Counted from the first letter of the stretch, positions 1 through 9,840 are shown. The stretch is 64,000 bases of DNA from JAGXRK01 sp963714415 (GCA_963714415.1 CAVQOL010000001.1:434001-498000); one strand, 5' to 3'. Notes: generated by a model from the letters alone, not told the origin. A program made the numbers and translations.

Positions 1-1129
1 TATAGTCTCTTAACTGTTCTAGCTGTTGTTCGGTTTGCTTGTAAGTAATGGTTGCTTGCTGAACACGGTTTTTAGTTCTTTGACCTTTCCAGAGATTCAT
101 TGAAAAACTTACACCTACTGTTGTAGAATTGTAATTTTGAAAATCCCATTTATCTGAAGATCCGGCATAAGTATAAGTGCCGAAGGCTGCTAAAGTCGGC
201 CAATATTCGGAAACGTCGAGGTCAATGAAAGCCTCATCAACATCCATTTTTAATTTTAAACTTTGTAGTCCGTGATTATTCCTTATAGCAAAATCAATAA
301 TGTCTGTTTCGTCAGGTAATTCTTCTGCCACATAAACAAACTCGCCTTTTACATCTATGTCTAAGGATTGCTCAACGCCTAGAACCATCTTGAAATCATT
401 TATGGTTGTGGCAAGCATATTTTCCATTTGAAGTAAAGTGGGACGAATATTTTCAACCTGTACTTCCGCTTGCATTCTGTCGAAATCAGAAACGAGTCCC
501 TGTTCAAAGAGTGCGTTAACGTTTCTAAAATTTTCCTGTGCATTTTCAAAGCTTGCTTTTGTAATGTAAAGCATCTCTTTCATAAGCAGCGAGCCATAGA
601 ATGCTCTCTCAACATTTAGCTTTGTTTTGCCTATGGTGTTACGTAATTCCGCAACAGACAAATCATAATAAATTTTTGAAGCGCCTATGCCCTTGAATAC
701 TGTTGAGCTAAAGAGTATTTGCGATAGTGTTAACGAAGCCTCGTAGTTATTTGTTTGCGCAAAAGACTGAAGTTGTGTTTGCATCGGTAAGAATTTACTC
801 TCGTCTCGCGGTATTACTCCTTCTTCAAACAAAATATTATACGTGGCATTTGTAAGTAATGCCTCAAAATCCGGAAACGGCATTTTGGGTTTTTTAAGAA
901 AGTGTGCAAAACTCGCAGATAGATCGAGACTTGGCAGCGCATATCCAAAGGCTTCTCTTACTGCCGCACGAGATTTTTCTGTGTTCATTAAAGAAACCTT
1001 AATATCGGTATTATTCTCAAGCGCTAAATGAATTGCATCTTCAAGAGTAAGAATTCGTGATTGTGCATTCATTTGACTGACAGAAAGAAAAACAGTCAAA
1101 GCAATGAGAAACAAAAAAAACCTTTTCAT
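1..1129 (-). CDS. TolC-family outer membrane efflux protein (partial, C-terminus outside window)
   Basis: An open minus-strand frame runs from an ATG at 1129 through base 1 with no stop. The N-terminus is a signal peptide (MKRFFLFLIALTVFLSVSQ, cleavage probably after MNAQ). It is followed by the TolC pattern of long amphipathic helices, with LEDAIHLALENN near residues 25-40 and a second repeat-like segment near YWPTLAAFGTYTY (about residue 310), as in outer membrane channel subunits of RND or ABC efflux systems. About 376 residues are present, so roughly 60-80 are missing. The gene is divergent from the MarR regulator at 1559, a common layout for a drug-responsive efflux operon continuing leftward. 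The substrate cannot be told. Confidence 0.85.
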   Translation of the reverse strand, partial: MKRFFLFLIALTVFLSVSQMNAQSRILTLEDAIHLALENNTDIKVSLMNTEKSRAAVREAFGYALPSLDLSASFAHFLKKPKMPFPDFEALLTNATYNILFEEGVIPRDESKFLPMQTQLQSFAQTNNYEASLTLSQILFSSTVFKGIGASKIYYDLSVAELRNTIGKTKLNVERAFYGSLLMKEMLYITKASFENAQENFRNVNALFEQGLVSDFDRMQAEVQVENIRPTLLQMENMLATTINDFKMVLGVEQSLDIDVKGEFVYVAEELPDETDIIDFAIRNNHGLQSLKLKMDVDEAFIDLDVSEYWPTLAAFGTYTYAGSSDKWDFQNYNSTTVGVSFSMNLWKGQRTKNRVQQATITYKQTEQQLEQLRDY

Positions 1130-1400
1130 TGATAACTCACAGTTGATTGAAATTTTAAACGTAGGGCTTTGTGATTATAAAGAATATCTTCTTTACAATT
1201 AAAATGATAAATATATGTTTGGTGAAAAAGTAAAATCATTTTGAATAACAACATATAAAAACAGTTGAATGAATAAACTTATATTTTTATTGACGGTAAA
1301 ATTAGCTATTCTTTTACAAATATTTGAATTAAATAAATAAAAAAATGCTTTTAAAAATCATTTTTATTAGATGTTAATAACTCACCTTACGCAAGGGGTC

Positions 1401-1428
1401 ATTCCGGCGAATGAAATGAGTCCGGAAT
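1401..1428. repeat. Inverted repeat in the tolC-marR intergenic region
   Basis: The 430-base gap between the divergent tolC and marR genes contains a perfect 7-bp inverted repeat, ATTCCGG (1401-1407) and CCGGAAT (1422-1428), with a 14-base spacer. MarR proteins usually bind palindromes near divergent promoters, so this could be an operator. It could equally be a stray palindrome, and no clear promoter was recognised here. Confidence 0.3.
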
Positions 1429-1558
1429 TTTTGAGTTAGAGTATGTATTATAGTTATCAGGTATCACCCCGTCACACAAACTGATATAGCTTGACGGCGT
1501 TAAATGATTTTATTATGTTAGCATCAAATAATTCGATATCAAATAAAGCAAGGGCAAC

Positions 1559-2017
1559 ATGGGAACAAAATATAAGGGCGGTAAGAAGGAAATAAGAATT
1601 CTCGATGCATATATCAAACTTTCCAGGGCAGCCTCATCTTTAGAAAGTCAACTCAGCCGCCAGTTGAATGAATACGGATTAACTTACAGTCAGTTTGGCG
1701 TGCTTGAAGTGCTGCTTCATCTTGGTCCAATGAACCAGAAAGATATTGCGACCAAACTGTTATCGAGCAGCAGCAACCTTGTAACTGTAATTGATAATCT
1801 TGAAAAATCCGGATTGGTTAAAAGGGAAAGAAGCGAAAAGGATAGAAGAAATTTTATTATTAACCTGACTGACCAGGGCAATAGATTTATTTTGGATTAT
1901 TTTCCGAAACACTTAAAACTTATAACTGAAAGATTTAACGTTTTAACCGACAGGGAAATTGAATCGCTTGGCAGACTAAGTAAAAAAGTGGGGCTGAATG
2001 TTAATGAACAACTATAA
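1559..2017 (+). CDS. MarR-family transcriptional regulator
   Basis: 152 residues, the usual MarR length. The winged helix-turn-helix spans about residues 45-115: a helix around YSQFGVLEVLLHLGP, a recognition helix around SSSSNLVTVIDNLEKSGL, and the wing signature VKRERSEKDRRNFIINLTDQG, whose DRR sequence is the typical MarR DNA-contact wing. The start is the ATG at 1559 behind a weak purine-rich stretch. It is divergent from the tolC-like efflux gene and 35 bases ahead of an SLC13 transporter, so it may control either or both. The ligand is unknown. Confidence 0.88.
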   Translation: MGTKYKGGKKEIRILDAYIKLSRAASSLESQLSRQLNEYGLTYSQFGVLEVLLHLGPMNQKDIATKLLSSSSNLVTVIDNLEKSGLVKRERSEKDRRNFIINLTDQGNRFILDYFPKHLKLITERFNVLTDREIESLGRLSKKVGLNVNEQL

Positions 2018-2052
2018 AACACACTTTTAATGTTTCCACAAGAAATTAAATT

Positions 2053-4401
2053 ATGACAACTGAAATAATTCTTGTAGCCCTAATACTGGTTTTTGCGTTG
2101 ATGTTTTTTATCAGCGGAAAGCTGAGAGTTGATGTTACAGCTTTGATCGTACTCTGCTTTCTTGCAATCACCGGTTTAGTAACTCCTCGCGAAGCCGTTG
2201 CCGCATTCGGAAATCCCGCAGTTGTAACTATCTGGGCAATGTACATACTAAGCGCCGCACTTGTTAAAACCAACATTGCAAATATGATCGGCAATAATGT
2301 GCTAAAGTTTTCCGGAAAAAGCGAAACAAGTTTAATCATTGTTGTAATGTCTTTCTCCGGTTTGCTATCCGCGTTTATGAACAACATTGGTGTAGCCGCT
2401 TTAATGCTTCCGGTTGTAATGAGTATATCAAGAATAACCGGACACTCGCCTTCCAGGTTACTTATTCCTATGGCGTTCGGAGTATTGCTTGGCGGATTCA
2501 CAACAATTTTAACAACCATTAATTTGCTTGTAAGTGATGCACTTCGTGAGAACAGTTTAACTCCCTTCGGTTTGTTTGACTTTACCCCGGTTGGAATTGT
2601 TGTTCTTATAAGCGGAATATTATTTATGGCATTCCTGGGAAAACATTTTTTGCCTAAAAGAAATTTGGTAAAAGAAACTCTCGGGACAGAAAAAAACCTT
2701 CAGGACCAGTACGAGCTACAGGAAAGAATGAACGCTTTAAGGGTGCCGGAAGATTCTTTTCTTATTGGTAAGTCAATCTCTGAAATTAATGTCGGAACAG
2801 TTACCGGACTAACAGTTGTTGCTATTCTAAGAAACCACAAAACTATATTGGCTCCCGATCCTTCTACAAAACTTAACGCTAACGATGTGATTATTATTGA
2901 AGGAAGATTAGACAGATTAAAAGAATTCCGCGGGTGGCAGAATCTTCTGCTTGAGGATAATCATTCCGCACTCAATGCTCTTATTTCTGATGAAATAAAA
3001 TTTGCAGAAGTTACGGTTGCCGAAAACTCTTCAATAATTGATAAATCTTACTATGAAATTCATTTCAGAAAAAATTACGGTATAAATGTACTGGCAATTA
3101 AACAGGGTGAGACTCTTAAGCAAAGCCATCTGGCATCACACATTATTCAGAAGGGTGATGTTCTGCTGGTCCGCGGTAAAGAAGAAATTTTAAAGAAATT
3201 AACTTCAACAGATGATTTTGTGAAATTCAGAAAAATCTCAAAAGATGATCTGGAAACACTATATAGTTTACAGGAAAACTTGTTTGTTGTAAAAATTGCT
3301 GCAGATTCAACTCTTCTAAACAAAACATTATCAAAAAGCAGAATGGGTTCGGTGTTCGGATTGCATGTGGTTGCTATTGTCCGCGGAGATAAAACAATTA
3401 CAATGCCCGGTCAGGACGAGATAGTTCAACATGACGATAAACTTATAATTAGTTGCCGCAAAGATGATCTTGATTTACTGCGGGGTTTACAGAATCTGCA
3501 GTTTGAAAGTGAATCAACAGCATTAGTTGAAAACTTAGAATCTGATCAGGTTGGATTGATTGAAGTTTCTTTAGCGCCCCGTTCTAATGTTGTCGGCAAA
3601 ACTTTACGCGATATTCATTTCAGGGCAAAGTATGGTTTGCAGGTTATTGCAATTTGGCGTGAAGGAAAATCAATTACAACAAACCTGCGCGATATTGAAC
3701 TCCGGTTTGGTGATGCATTGCTTTTGATGGGTAAAAGAGAAAAAGTAAAAACACTAAAGGCGGACGGCGATTACATAATCTTAAGTCATGAGGCTCCCCA
3801 GATATTAAATAAAAGGAAAGCCCCTGTTTCCGGCGGTATAATGCTTTTCTTTGTGGTTGCAGTTTTCTTAGGCTGGCTTCCCATTTCAACTGCAGCATTA
3901 TCTGCTGTTGTGTTAATGATAATTACAGGCTGTCTTGCAATAGAGGATGTTTATAAAGCTATAGACTGGAAAGCTATTTTTCTTATTGCCGGAATGATGC
4001 CGCTTGGAATAGCAATTCAAAAAACCGGAACGGCAGATTTAGTTTCTGCTCAGATTTTATCACTGCACAACTTTATCGGCAATTGGGGAATATTAATTTT
4101 ACTTTATCTGTTGATAACTGCTGCCGGTGCATTTATTCCCACCTCGGCTTTAGTTGTTTTTATGGCGCCGATATTTATTTCAATATCACAGCAGCTTGGT
4201 ATTTCTCCATATGCAGTAATGATGGTGCTGGCTGTAAGCGCATCAGCGAGTTTTATAAGTCCGGTTTCTCACCCTGCTAATGTTCTTGTGATGGGACCAG
4301 GTGGATACAAATTTTCTGATTATACAAAGGTTGGGCTGCCGCTTACAATAGTTGTAATGATTATCGGTTTAATTATGATTTCTGTTTTCTGGCCATTATA
4401 A
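2053..4401 (+). CDS. SLC13/DASS-type permease with four RCK_C (TrkA-C) domains
   Basis: 782 residues. An N-terminal membrane half (residues ~1-200, including INNIGVAALMLPVVMSISR) and a C-terminal membrane half (~595-782, including the conserved ISPVSHPANVLVMGPGGYK) form the divalent anion:sodium symporter fold. Between them lie four consecutive RCK_C-like units, starting near residues 235, 315, 410 and 500. Each has a G[KR]S/T[LI] motif and ends near a GD..L..G or DD.L turn. Most SLC13-RCK proteins, including its neighbour at 4406-6184, have two. RCK_C domains bind small ligands or nucleotides and gate transport. The substrate (sulfate, dicarboxylate or other) is not evident. Likely co-transcribed with marR; convergent with the next gene, 4 bases apart. 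Confidence 0.85.
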   Translation: MTTEIILVALILVFALMFFISGKLRVDVTALIVLCFLAITGLVTPREAVAAFGNPAVVTIWAMYILSAALVKTNIANMIGNNVLKFSGKSETSLIIVVMSFSGLLSAFMNNIGVAALMLPVVMSISRITGHSPSRLLIPMAFGVLLGGFTTILTTINLLVSDALRENSLTPFGLFDFTPVGIVVLISGILFMAFLGKHFLPKRNLVKETLGTEKNLQDQYELQERMNALRVPEDSFLIGKSISEINVGTVTGLTVVAILRNHKTILAPDPSTKLNANDVIIIEGRLDRLKEFRGWQNLLLEDNHSALNALISDEIKFAEVTVAENSSIIDKSYYEIHFRKNYGINVLAIKQGETLKQSHLASHIIQKGDVLLVRGKEEILKKLTSTDDFVKFRKISKDDLETLYSLQENLFVVKIAADSTLLNKTLSKSRMGSVFGLHVVAIVRGDKTITMPGQDEIVQHDDKLIISCRKDDLDLLRGLQNLQFESESTALVENLESDQVGLIEVSLAPRSNVVGKTLRDIHFRAKYGLQVIAIWREGKSITTNLRDIELRFGDALLLMGKREKVKTLKADGDYIILSHEAPQILNKRKAPVSGGIMLFFVVAVFLGWLPISTAALSAVVLMIITGCLAIEDVYKAIDWKAIFLIAGMMPLGIAIQKTGTADLVSAQILSLHNFIGNWGILILLYLLITAAGAFIPTSALVVFMAPIFISISQQLGISPYAVMMVLAVSASASFISPVSHPANVLVMGPGGYKFSDYTKVGLPLTIVVMIIGLIMISVFWPL

Positions 4402-4405
4402 TTTT

Positions 4406-6184
4406 TCAAAACGGAAAAAATATCGGGATAAATATTGTAGCCAATATCAGGAACAGAATATTCAGAGGAGTACCGACTTTTAAAAAGTCTGAAAACTTAT
4501 ATTGTCCAACGCCAAATATCATTGTGTTTGTCTGGTAGCCAACAGGAGTCATAAAGCTTGCCGAAGCCGCAAAAGTAACTGCCATTAACAGTGGTCTCGC
4601 GCTTATTCCCATCGATTCTGCAACTGCAAGAGCAATAGGCGCAAGCAAAACAGCGCTGGCATTATTCGACATAATTGATGTAAAGATCATGGTTATTAAA
4701 TAAAATGCTGCAACAATGGCTGCCGGACCTAAAAATCCCACCAGATTAATTATATTATTTGCCAGTAAAAGCGCTGCGCCGGTTTTTTCTAATGCAATGC
4801 CTAAAGACAGAATACCTCCGAGCAGGAAAATAATATTCCACTCTATTGACTTATAAGATTCTGTAAGTGAAATACACTTTGTAAAGACCAATAATATTGA
4901 TCCGACAATAGCGCTTATCATTATCGGTAGAATATTTAAAGTTGCTGTAATAATAACTCCGGCTACGATTAATAAAGCGGGAATAATTTTATTTTTACGA
5001 TATTGAGGATGATCAACACCGGAGACAAGAACAAAATCAGGATCGCGTTTTAATTCTTCCAGATTTTCTTTTCTTACTTCAATCAAAAGGGCATCTCCGG
5101 GTTTTAATGCAACATTAATAAATCCGGCACGATATAATTGACCGGAATGCCGTAATGCCAAAGCATTTGCCCTGAACAGATTTCTAAACCTGGATGATTT
5201 AATTGTTTTTCCTATTAACCTGGAATTAGGAGCTACTATGGCTTCTACAAGAACAAGATCTTCTGCTTTGAAATCTGCATCATGAAGTTTAAGATCAGAT
5301 TTTAATTTTATACCCGCTCTATCCTTAAGCAACTGAAACTTTTTCACATCGCATCTTACTCTTAAAATATCGTTTGCTTCAAAAACTATTTCAGAAGTTG
5401 GGCGAAGCAATCGTCTTCCGTTTCTAACAACATCAAGAATATCTATCTCCAGTTCTTTAACAAGGGGTGACTCAGCCAACCGCTTCCCGACAGATTTTGC
5501 TTCGGGAAGAAGGACAATATCGGTAAGATAATCGCTCATCCTGTATTTTTGTGTGAGTTCGGTGGGCACATCATTTGGCTTTATCATTCTCACGCCAAAC
5601 AAAATCATATAAACCATTCCGGCACCAAAAAACAATAATCCAAGTGAGGTAAATTCAAACATACCAAATGGCGCTTCCCCGTGTTGAACGGCAATTGAAC
5701 TTACAAGAATATTTGTTGATGTACCGATTAATGTGCATACTCCGCCAAACATAGAGGCGAATGAAATTGGCATTAAAATTTTTGAGGGGCTAAGATTATT
5801 AGAAGAAGCTATTTTCAGAACCACGGGAATAAATACTGCAACTATCGGTGTGTTGTTTATAAATGCAGAAAGGAGCCCGACAACTATCATCGCAGATATT
5901 ACTCCGAGCCAGAAATTGTACCTAAACATTTTTGAGGCTAATTCACCAACAAATAGAACCGCTCCGGTATTATTTAATGCAGAGCTAATAATAAACATTG
6001 CTGCAACAGTAACTGTAGCTGTATTACTAAATCCCGAAATACCTTCTTCCGGAGTAATAATTCCAGATACGAGTAAAACCGCCATTACAAGAATTGCCGT
6101 TAAGTCAACCGGAAGTTTTTCTGTTGCGAATAAAATTGCTGCGCCTATTACAATAGCAATAACTATTATCATATCTGCGGTCAT
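4406..6184 (-). CDS. SLC13/DASS-type permease with two RCK_C domains
   Basis: 592 residues, the common size for this family. Membrane segments fill residues 1-185 (with INNTPIVAVFIPVVLK and the GGVCTLIGTSTNILVS loop, typical of the SLC13 SNT-type sodium-binding motif) and ~395-592 (a second motif, SNNASAVLLAPIALA, then MTPVGYQTNTMIFG). Two RCK_C domains lie between, about residues 205-290 and 300-380. Unlike the neighbouring permease at 2053-4401 it keeps the GTSTN motif cleanly. Probably imports a divalent anion with sodium; specificity cannot be read from the sequence. Start at ATG 6184. Confidence 0.88.
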   Translation of the reverse strand: MTADMIIVIAIVIGAAILFATEKLPVDLTAILVMAVLLVSGIITPEEGISGFSNTATVTVAAMFIISSALNNTGAVLFVGELASKMFRYNFWLGVISAMIVVGLLSAFINNTPIVAVFIPVVLKIASSNNLSPSKILMPISFASMFGGVCTLIGTSTNILVSSIAVQHGEAPFGMFEFTSLGLLFFGAGMVYMILFGVRMIKPNDVPTELTQKYRMSDYLTDIVLLPEAKSVGKRLAESPLVKELEIDILDVVRNGRRLLRPTSEIVFEANDILRVRCDVKKFQLLKDRAGIKLKSDLKLHDADFKAEDLVLVEAIVAPNSRLIGKTIKSSRFRNLFRANALALRHSGQLYRAGFINVALKPGDALLIEVRKENLEELKRDPDFVLVSGVDHPQYRKNKIIPALLIVAGVIITATLNILPIMISAIVGSILLVFTKCISLTESYKSIEWNIIFLLGGILSLGIALEKTGAALLLANNIINLVGFLGPAAIVAAFYLITMIFTSIMSNNASAVLLAPIALAVAESMGISARPLLMAVTFAASASFMTPVGYQTNTMIFGVGQYKFSDFLKVGTPLNILFLILATIFIPIFFPF

Positions 6185-6398
6185 ATGGCTCTTATAATAT
6201 GTTTATTACAACATTAATAATATAATCAAAAAGGAAATTTTATAAAGTGTTGATTTTATTGTTTATTACTCTTTTTTATCCCGGTTTTTGACAATTAATG
6301 TTTATAACGGCTCATATTCTCAAATAATAACTTCGGGGATAAAATGAGCTTTTTTATTCAAAATTTAATTGTATTTTTACGCACAATTTTTAAAGAAT

Positions 6399-6786
6399 AT
6401 GACAACAGCAATAAAATACTTTACACCCGAAGATGCAAGAAAAACCCTTGCCTCTTGTTAAGAAAATTGTGAAAGATATTCTTGACACAACTAGAGAAAT
6501 GCGTCTTCTAGCCGAAGAGATTGGTGGTAATTTAGAGGATGATTCACGCATTAAAAAAATGGCAGGTGAGGTTAATCATTTTTTAAATGAGCTTGAAGAG
6601 ATTGGCTGTTATTACAAAGATGCAAACTTTACTGTCGGAGTTGTTGATTTTCCGTCTGTTATTAATAACAAAGATGTTTTTCTCTGCTGGAGAAGTGATG
6701 AAGATGATATTCTTTTCTATCACGATATGAAAACCGGATACGCCGGAAGAAAACCTATTCCTCCGCAATACTTTCCGCAAAATTAA
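6399..6786 (+). CDS. DUF2203 family protein (one apparent frameshift)
   Basis: The family begins with a KYFTPEEAR..LPLVKKIV-like motif. Here the ATG at 6399 gives MTTAIKYFTPEDARKTL, and the frame then breaks near 6453. Removing one g restores PLVKKIVKDILDTTREM, and the rest reads intact to 6786 (about 128 residues, family-typical). A shorter open frame starting at 6433 exists but lacks the conserved N-terminus. The C-terminal half carries the family's KD.....G.VDFP and FCW...E..I.F.H features. Function unknown. Convergent with the next gene (2-base gap). Confidence 0.75.
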
Positions 6787-6788
6787 TA

Positions 6789-7223
6789 CTATTTGTTTAG
6801 TTCAACATCCACATTAGTTGAAGTTTCGCTACCCGATATTAAATCCTTTATCCTAAACATTACCGTGTAAATGCCTTCTTCATAGGACGAGTCTAATTCA
6901 AACTGAACGTCATCTAAACCAAGATCCATAAACTTCTCACTATTTACCGGCTCATAAGTAAATTTAAATTTATCCGGTTCAATATCACCGTTCGGTTTTT
7001 TAAGATCAACAGCATACTGAATTGAAGCCGAGAACTGATTTGTATTTTCATCTTTGTTCTGCGTAAAACCTCTTACCCTTACTGATGCATTAACTTCCCA
7101 CATATCGCCAAGATCAAAAGCAAAAGCTTCGGGATTAAACGCTTCAAAGTTCACGGGCTCATCTTTACCACAAGACAGCAGCAGTATTAATAAAATCAAA
7201 CAAACGGGAATGATAATTTTCAT
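6789..7223 (-). CDS. Small predicted lipoprotein, function unknown
   Basis: 144 residues. The N-terminus MKIIIPVCLILLILLLSC is a lipoprotein signal with lipobox LLSC, so the mature protein would begin at Cys18 and sit in the envelope. The rest is beta-rich, with alternating hydrophobic residues and acidic loops (for example DDVQFELDSSYEEGIYTVMF), resembling an Ig-like or carbohydrate-binding sandwich, but I do not recognise a family. Start at ATG 7223. It is not obviously in an operon; the DUF2203 gene converges on it. Confidence 0.65.
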   Translation of the reverse strand: MKIIIPVCLILLILLLSCGKDEPVNFEAFNPEAFAFDLGDMWEVNASVRVRGFTQNKDENTNQFSASIQYAVDLKKPNGDIEPDKFKFTYEPVNSEKFMDLGLDDVQFELDSSYEEGIYTVMFRIKDLISGSETSTNVDVELNK

Positions 7224-7376
7224 ATATGCCTCGAAAATAAATCTATTTTAAGTAACTGCTGAAATTTATTAAATCCTGCTGTGAATTGCTTTATTATAAA
7301 TTAAAATGTGGAAACCGCTTTTACGATGAGCTCCTTACTGCTTTGTAAAAAGTGAGGTTTTATCTATTTTTGCGAC

Positions 7377-7449
7377 GCACCCATAGCTCAGTTGGTAGAG
7401 CATCTGACTCTTAATCAGCAGGTCGCCGGTTCGAGCCCGGCTGGGTGCA
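7377..7449 (+). tRNA. tRNA-Lys (anticodon CTT)
   Basis: A 73-base cloverleaf: acceptor GCACCCA pairs with TGGGTGC, the D-arm contains AGCTCAGTTGGTAGAGC, the anticodon loop is CTCTTAA giving CTT, and the T-arm is GCCGGTTCGAGCCCGGC. CCA is not encoded. A rho-independent terminator follows within 10 bases. Confidence 0.97.
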
Positions 7450-7457
7450 CAACCTTT

Positions 7458-7479
7458 ACCCCTTTGTTTGGGGTTTTTT
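7458..7479 (+). terminator. Rho-independent terminator after tRNA-Lys
   Basis: Stem ACCCC/GGGGT with loop TTTGTTT, then a run of six T. It directly follows the tRNA on the same strand. Confidence 0.8.
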
Positions 7480-7602
7480 GTTTTAAATCATCTGACTCTT
7501 TATCATCCCGACTTGTCGGTGATATCTGGTTATCCGAAGGACTTCTTTGGAGATTTGCTTGGTACTATTATATCCCCTTGCCTTCCCGCCTCAGACAAAT
7601 TT

Positions 7603-7643
7603 ATCCGCCTTTGGCGAGGGCTGATAAAATCTGGCGGATTAAA
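7603..7643. repeat. Dispersed intergenic repeat, copy A (hairpin)
   Basis: The intergenic stretch 7480-7716 has no gene. ATCCGCC (7603-7609) and GGCGGAT (7633-7639) form an inverted repeat. Bases 7621-7643 occur again exactly at 25801-25823, and an 11-base core (CTGGCGGATTA) occurs at 30087-30097. It looks like a short dispersed palindromic element; its role is unknown. Confidence 0.55.
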
Positions 7644-7716
7644 TATATTAGACTTATTTTTAATTTGATAAATAGTCGTTTCTTGATGTGCTATTAAAAT
7701 TTAAGAGAGGATTTGT

Positions 7717-9148
7717 TTAGCTTTTTTCTGCCGCTTTTTTTATTGCTTTAATCATCCCGCCAAATATCAGCCCGTGCAACGGATAAATCGAATACCAGTA
7801 TAACAAACCCCATAAACCTTTCGGCTCATAAAATGCTGTTTGCATTAGAGAAGAAGTGTTATCGGAATTATCTTCAACTTGAAATTGAAGCCATGCTTGG
7901 CCGGGGAGTTTCATTTCTGCACGAAGGCGAAGTAATTTGTTTTTTTCTATCTCTTCAACCCTCCAAAAATCAATCGGATCGCCGGGCAATAACTCTATTT
8001 CGCTTCTTCTGCCTCTTCTTAAACCAACTCCGCCAAAAAGCAAATCAATGTATCCGCGAATTCTCCACAAAAAATTTGCATACCATCCGTTCTTTCCACC
8101 AAGCGAAGTAAAGGCTTTAAAGGTAGATTCAATATTTGCCTTTACAACCGTTTCTCTTTTTTCAATCATCATCCCTTCTTTTTGTGTAAGATGAACGGGG
8201 CTTACTTTATTTCTTACTCCTGACGAATAAGCACTGAACCAAATAGTTTCGGTTTTACCTTCTTTGTTTCTTTTCAAAGCAAGTTCAACAGCTTCTTTAT
8301 AAGAAATGGGTGTGAAGTTGAATAACTCTTTTGCTTTTGTGCTTTTGCAAATTAATTCGTTCTTTAAACCATCGACTAAAGGTTTTGCAATTCTGCTTGG
8401 AAGCGGCGTAACAAAACCAACCCAATGCGAGGACAAGCGCGGCGTGAGCACAGGCACTTTAATAAAATATCTTTTTAATCCTCTTACTTCTGCATATATA
8501 CTCATTAAATCTTTATAAGTCAGAATGTCTTCTCCGCCAATTTCAATTATTTCTCCTGTTGATTCTTCAACTTTTAGAGCTTCAATTAAGTAACGAAGCA
8601 CATCCTTAATTGCAATTGGTTGTGTTTTTGTATTTACCCACTTAGGAGTTATCATAACAGCAAGACGCTCGGTAAGATATCTAATCATTTCAAACGAAAG
8701 ACTACCGGAACCAACAATTACCCCTGCTCTAAATTCTGTTACAGGAACACTAAATTTTCTTAGTGTTTCGTCCTGTTTGTAATCTACTTGATAAGTGTTT
8801 TGAAAGGTTTCCATCCGGAGATACTAATCCACCAAGATAAATAATTCTTTTTACTTTTTGATTTTCAGCGGCACGGCCAAAATTTTCTGCAGCAATAATA
8901 TCTGTTTTTGAAAATTCACTATCGCTGCCCATTGAGTGAATTAAATAGTAGGCTGTATCAATTCCTTTTAAGGCATCGTTAAGTGAAGATTCATCTAGAA
9001 CATCCCCTTGAAAAATTTCTGCTCCGTTCCATCTGTTTTTAAGGCGTGATGCATCTCTGGCAAGACAGCGGACTTTGTAGCCTCCATCCAAAAGTCGCGG
9101 AACTAATCTCCCGCCAACATAGCCTGTTGCCCCTGTAACTAAAATCAT
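7717..9148 (-). CDS. SDR-type NAD(P)-binding protein with C-terminal DUF2867 domain (one frameshift)
   Basis: The first reading frame (start ATG 9148) gives a Rossmann fold with VTGATGYVGGRLVPRLL, then AYYLIHSMGS and a YLGGLVSP strand. It breaks near 8768. Deleting one base joins LSSRLQTGE to TLRKFSVPVTEFRAGVIVG and continues to 7717, giving about 476 residues. The C-terminal ~150 residues, beginning MIEKRETVVKANIES, match the DUF2867 SRPBCC-like region of this family. Such SDR/DUF2867 proteins recur beside photolyase and CarH/LitR genes in light-induced clusters, which fits here; the reaction is unknown. It starts 8 bases after folE ends and is probably in the same operon. Confidence 0.8.
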
Positions 9149-9156
9149 TTTAATAT

Positions 9157-9840
9157 TTATTTGGTTGTTCTAACATGGCTTATAAATTCTTTTCGTGTTT
9201 CATTATTAAGAAATTTTCCGTTGTAGCTCGATGTAATGGTTGAGCTGTTAACATCGTTTACCCCTCTTGAAGCAACGCACAAATGATCAGCGTCAATCAA
9301 AACTGCAACATCATCAGTTTGCAAGGTTTCTTTCAATTCACTTGCTATTTGCATCGTCAATCTTTCCTGCACCTGTGGTCGCTTTGCATAATATTGTGCA
9401 ATCCTGTTGAGCTTTGAAAGTCCAATTACATGATTTTTAGGAAAATATGCAATATGAGCTTTACCAATTATCGGCACAAAATGATGCTCACAATAGGAAT
9501 AAATTGTGATGTTCTTTTCAACGAGCATTTCGTTGAATTTAAATTTATTCTCAAATAATGTTGGCTGCGGTTTGTTTTCAGGATTCAATCCCTTAAAAAT
9601 TTCTTTTACATACATCTTTGCAACTCGCTTTGGGGTATCTTTCAAACTTTCATCAGTTAAATCGAGCCCAAGTATATGTATTATTTCTTTAAAATTCTTT
9701 TCGATTAACTCTATTTTTAAATCATCATCAATTTTAAATGCATCACTTCGCAGGGGTGTATCAACTGAAGTTAAAACATGATCATCAGTTATTTCTTCAA
9801 AATCGATACTGTGAGCTTTACTGTTTCCGTTGTTTTTCAC
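9157..9840 (-). CDS. folE: GTP cyclohydrolase I
   Basis: 227 residues. The core carries the FolE signatures: LKDTPKRVAKMY (~residue 65), YSYCEHHFVPIIGKAHIAY (~115, with the zinc/active-site Cys and His residues), GLSKLNRIAQYYAKRPQVQE (~140) and the second zinc Cys in DADHLCVASRGV (~190). It converts GTP to 7,8-dihydroneopterin triphosphate, the first step of folate and pterin synthesis. In photolyase/CarH clusters of other bacteria an extra folE is thought to supply the folate antenna of photolyases; the context here fits that idea. It has an extra hydrophilic N-terminal ~40 residues compared with short FolE proteins. Confidence 0.95.
   Translation of the reverse strand: MKNNGNSKAHSIDFEEITDDHVLTSVDTPLRSDAFKIDDDLKIELIEKNFKEIIHILGLDLTDESLKDTPKRVAKMYVKEIFKGLNPENKPQPTLFENKFKFNEMLVEKNITIYSYCEHHFVPIIGKAHIAYFPKNHVIGLSKLNRIAQYYAKRPQVQERLTMQIASELKETLQTDDVAVLIDADHLCVASRGVNDVNSSTITSSYNGKFLNNETRKEFISHVRTTK

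Noticed and set aside
843..1031. Plus-strand ORF inside the tolC-like gene
   Set aside because: Shadow of the intact minus-strand TolC frame.
2046..2519. Minus-strand ORF opposite the four-RCK_C permease
   Set aside because: Antisense shadow of transmembrane coding sequence.
5733..6197. Plus-strand ORF opposite the SLC13 permease
   Set aside because: Antisense shadow of hydrophobic membrane segments; no ribosome site or family.
7392..7697. ORF overlapping tRNA-Lys on the plus strand
   Set aside because: Runs through the tRNA, the terminator and a repeat; no ribosome site and no protein-like conservation.
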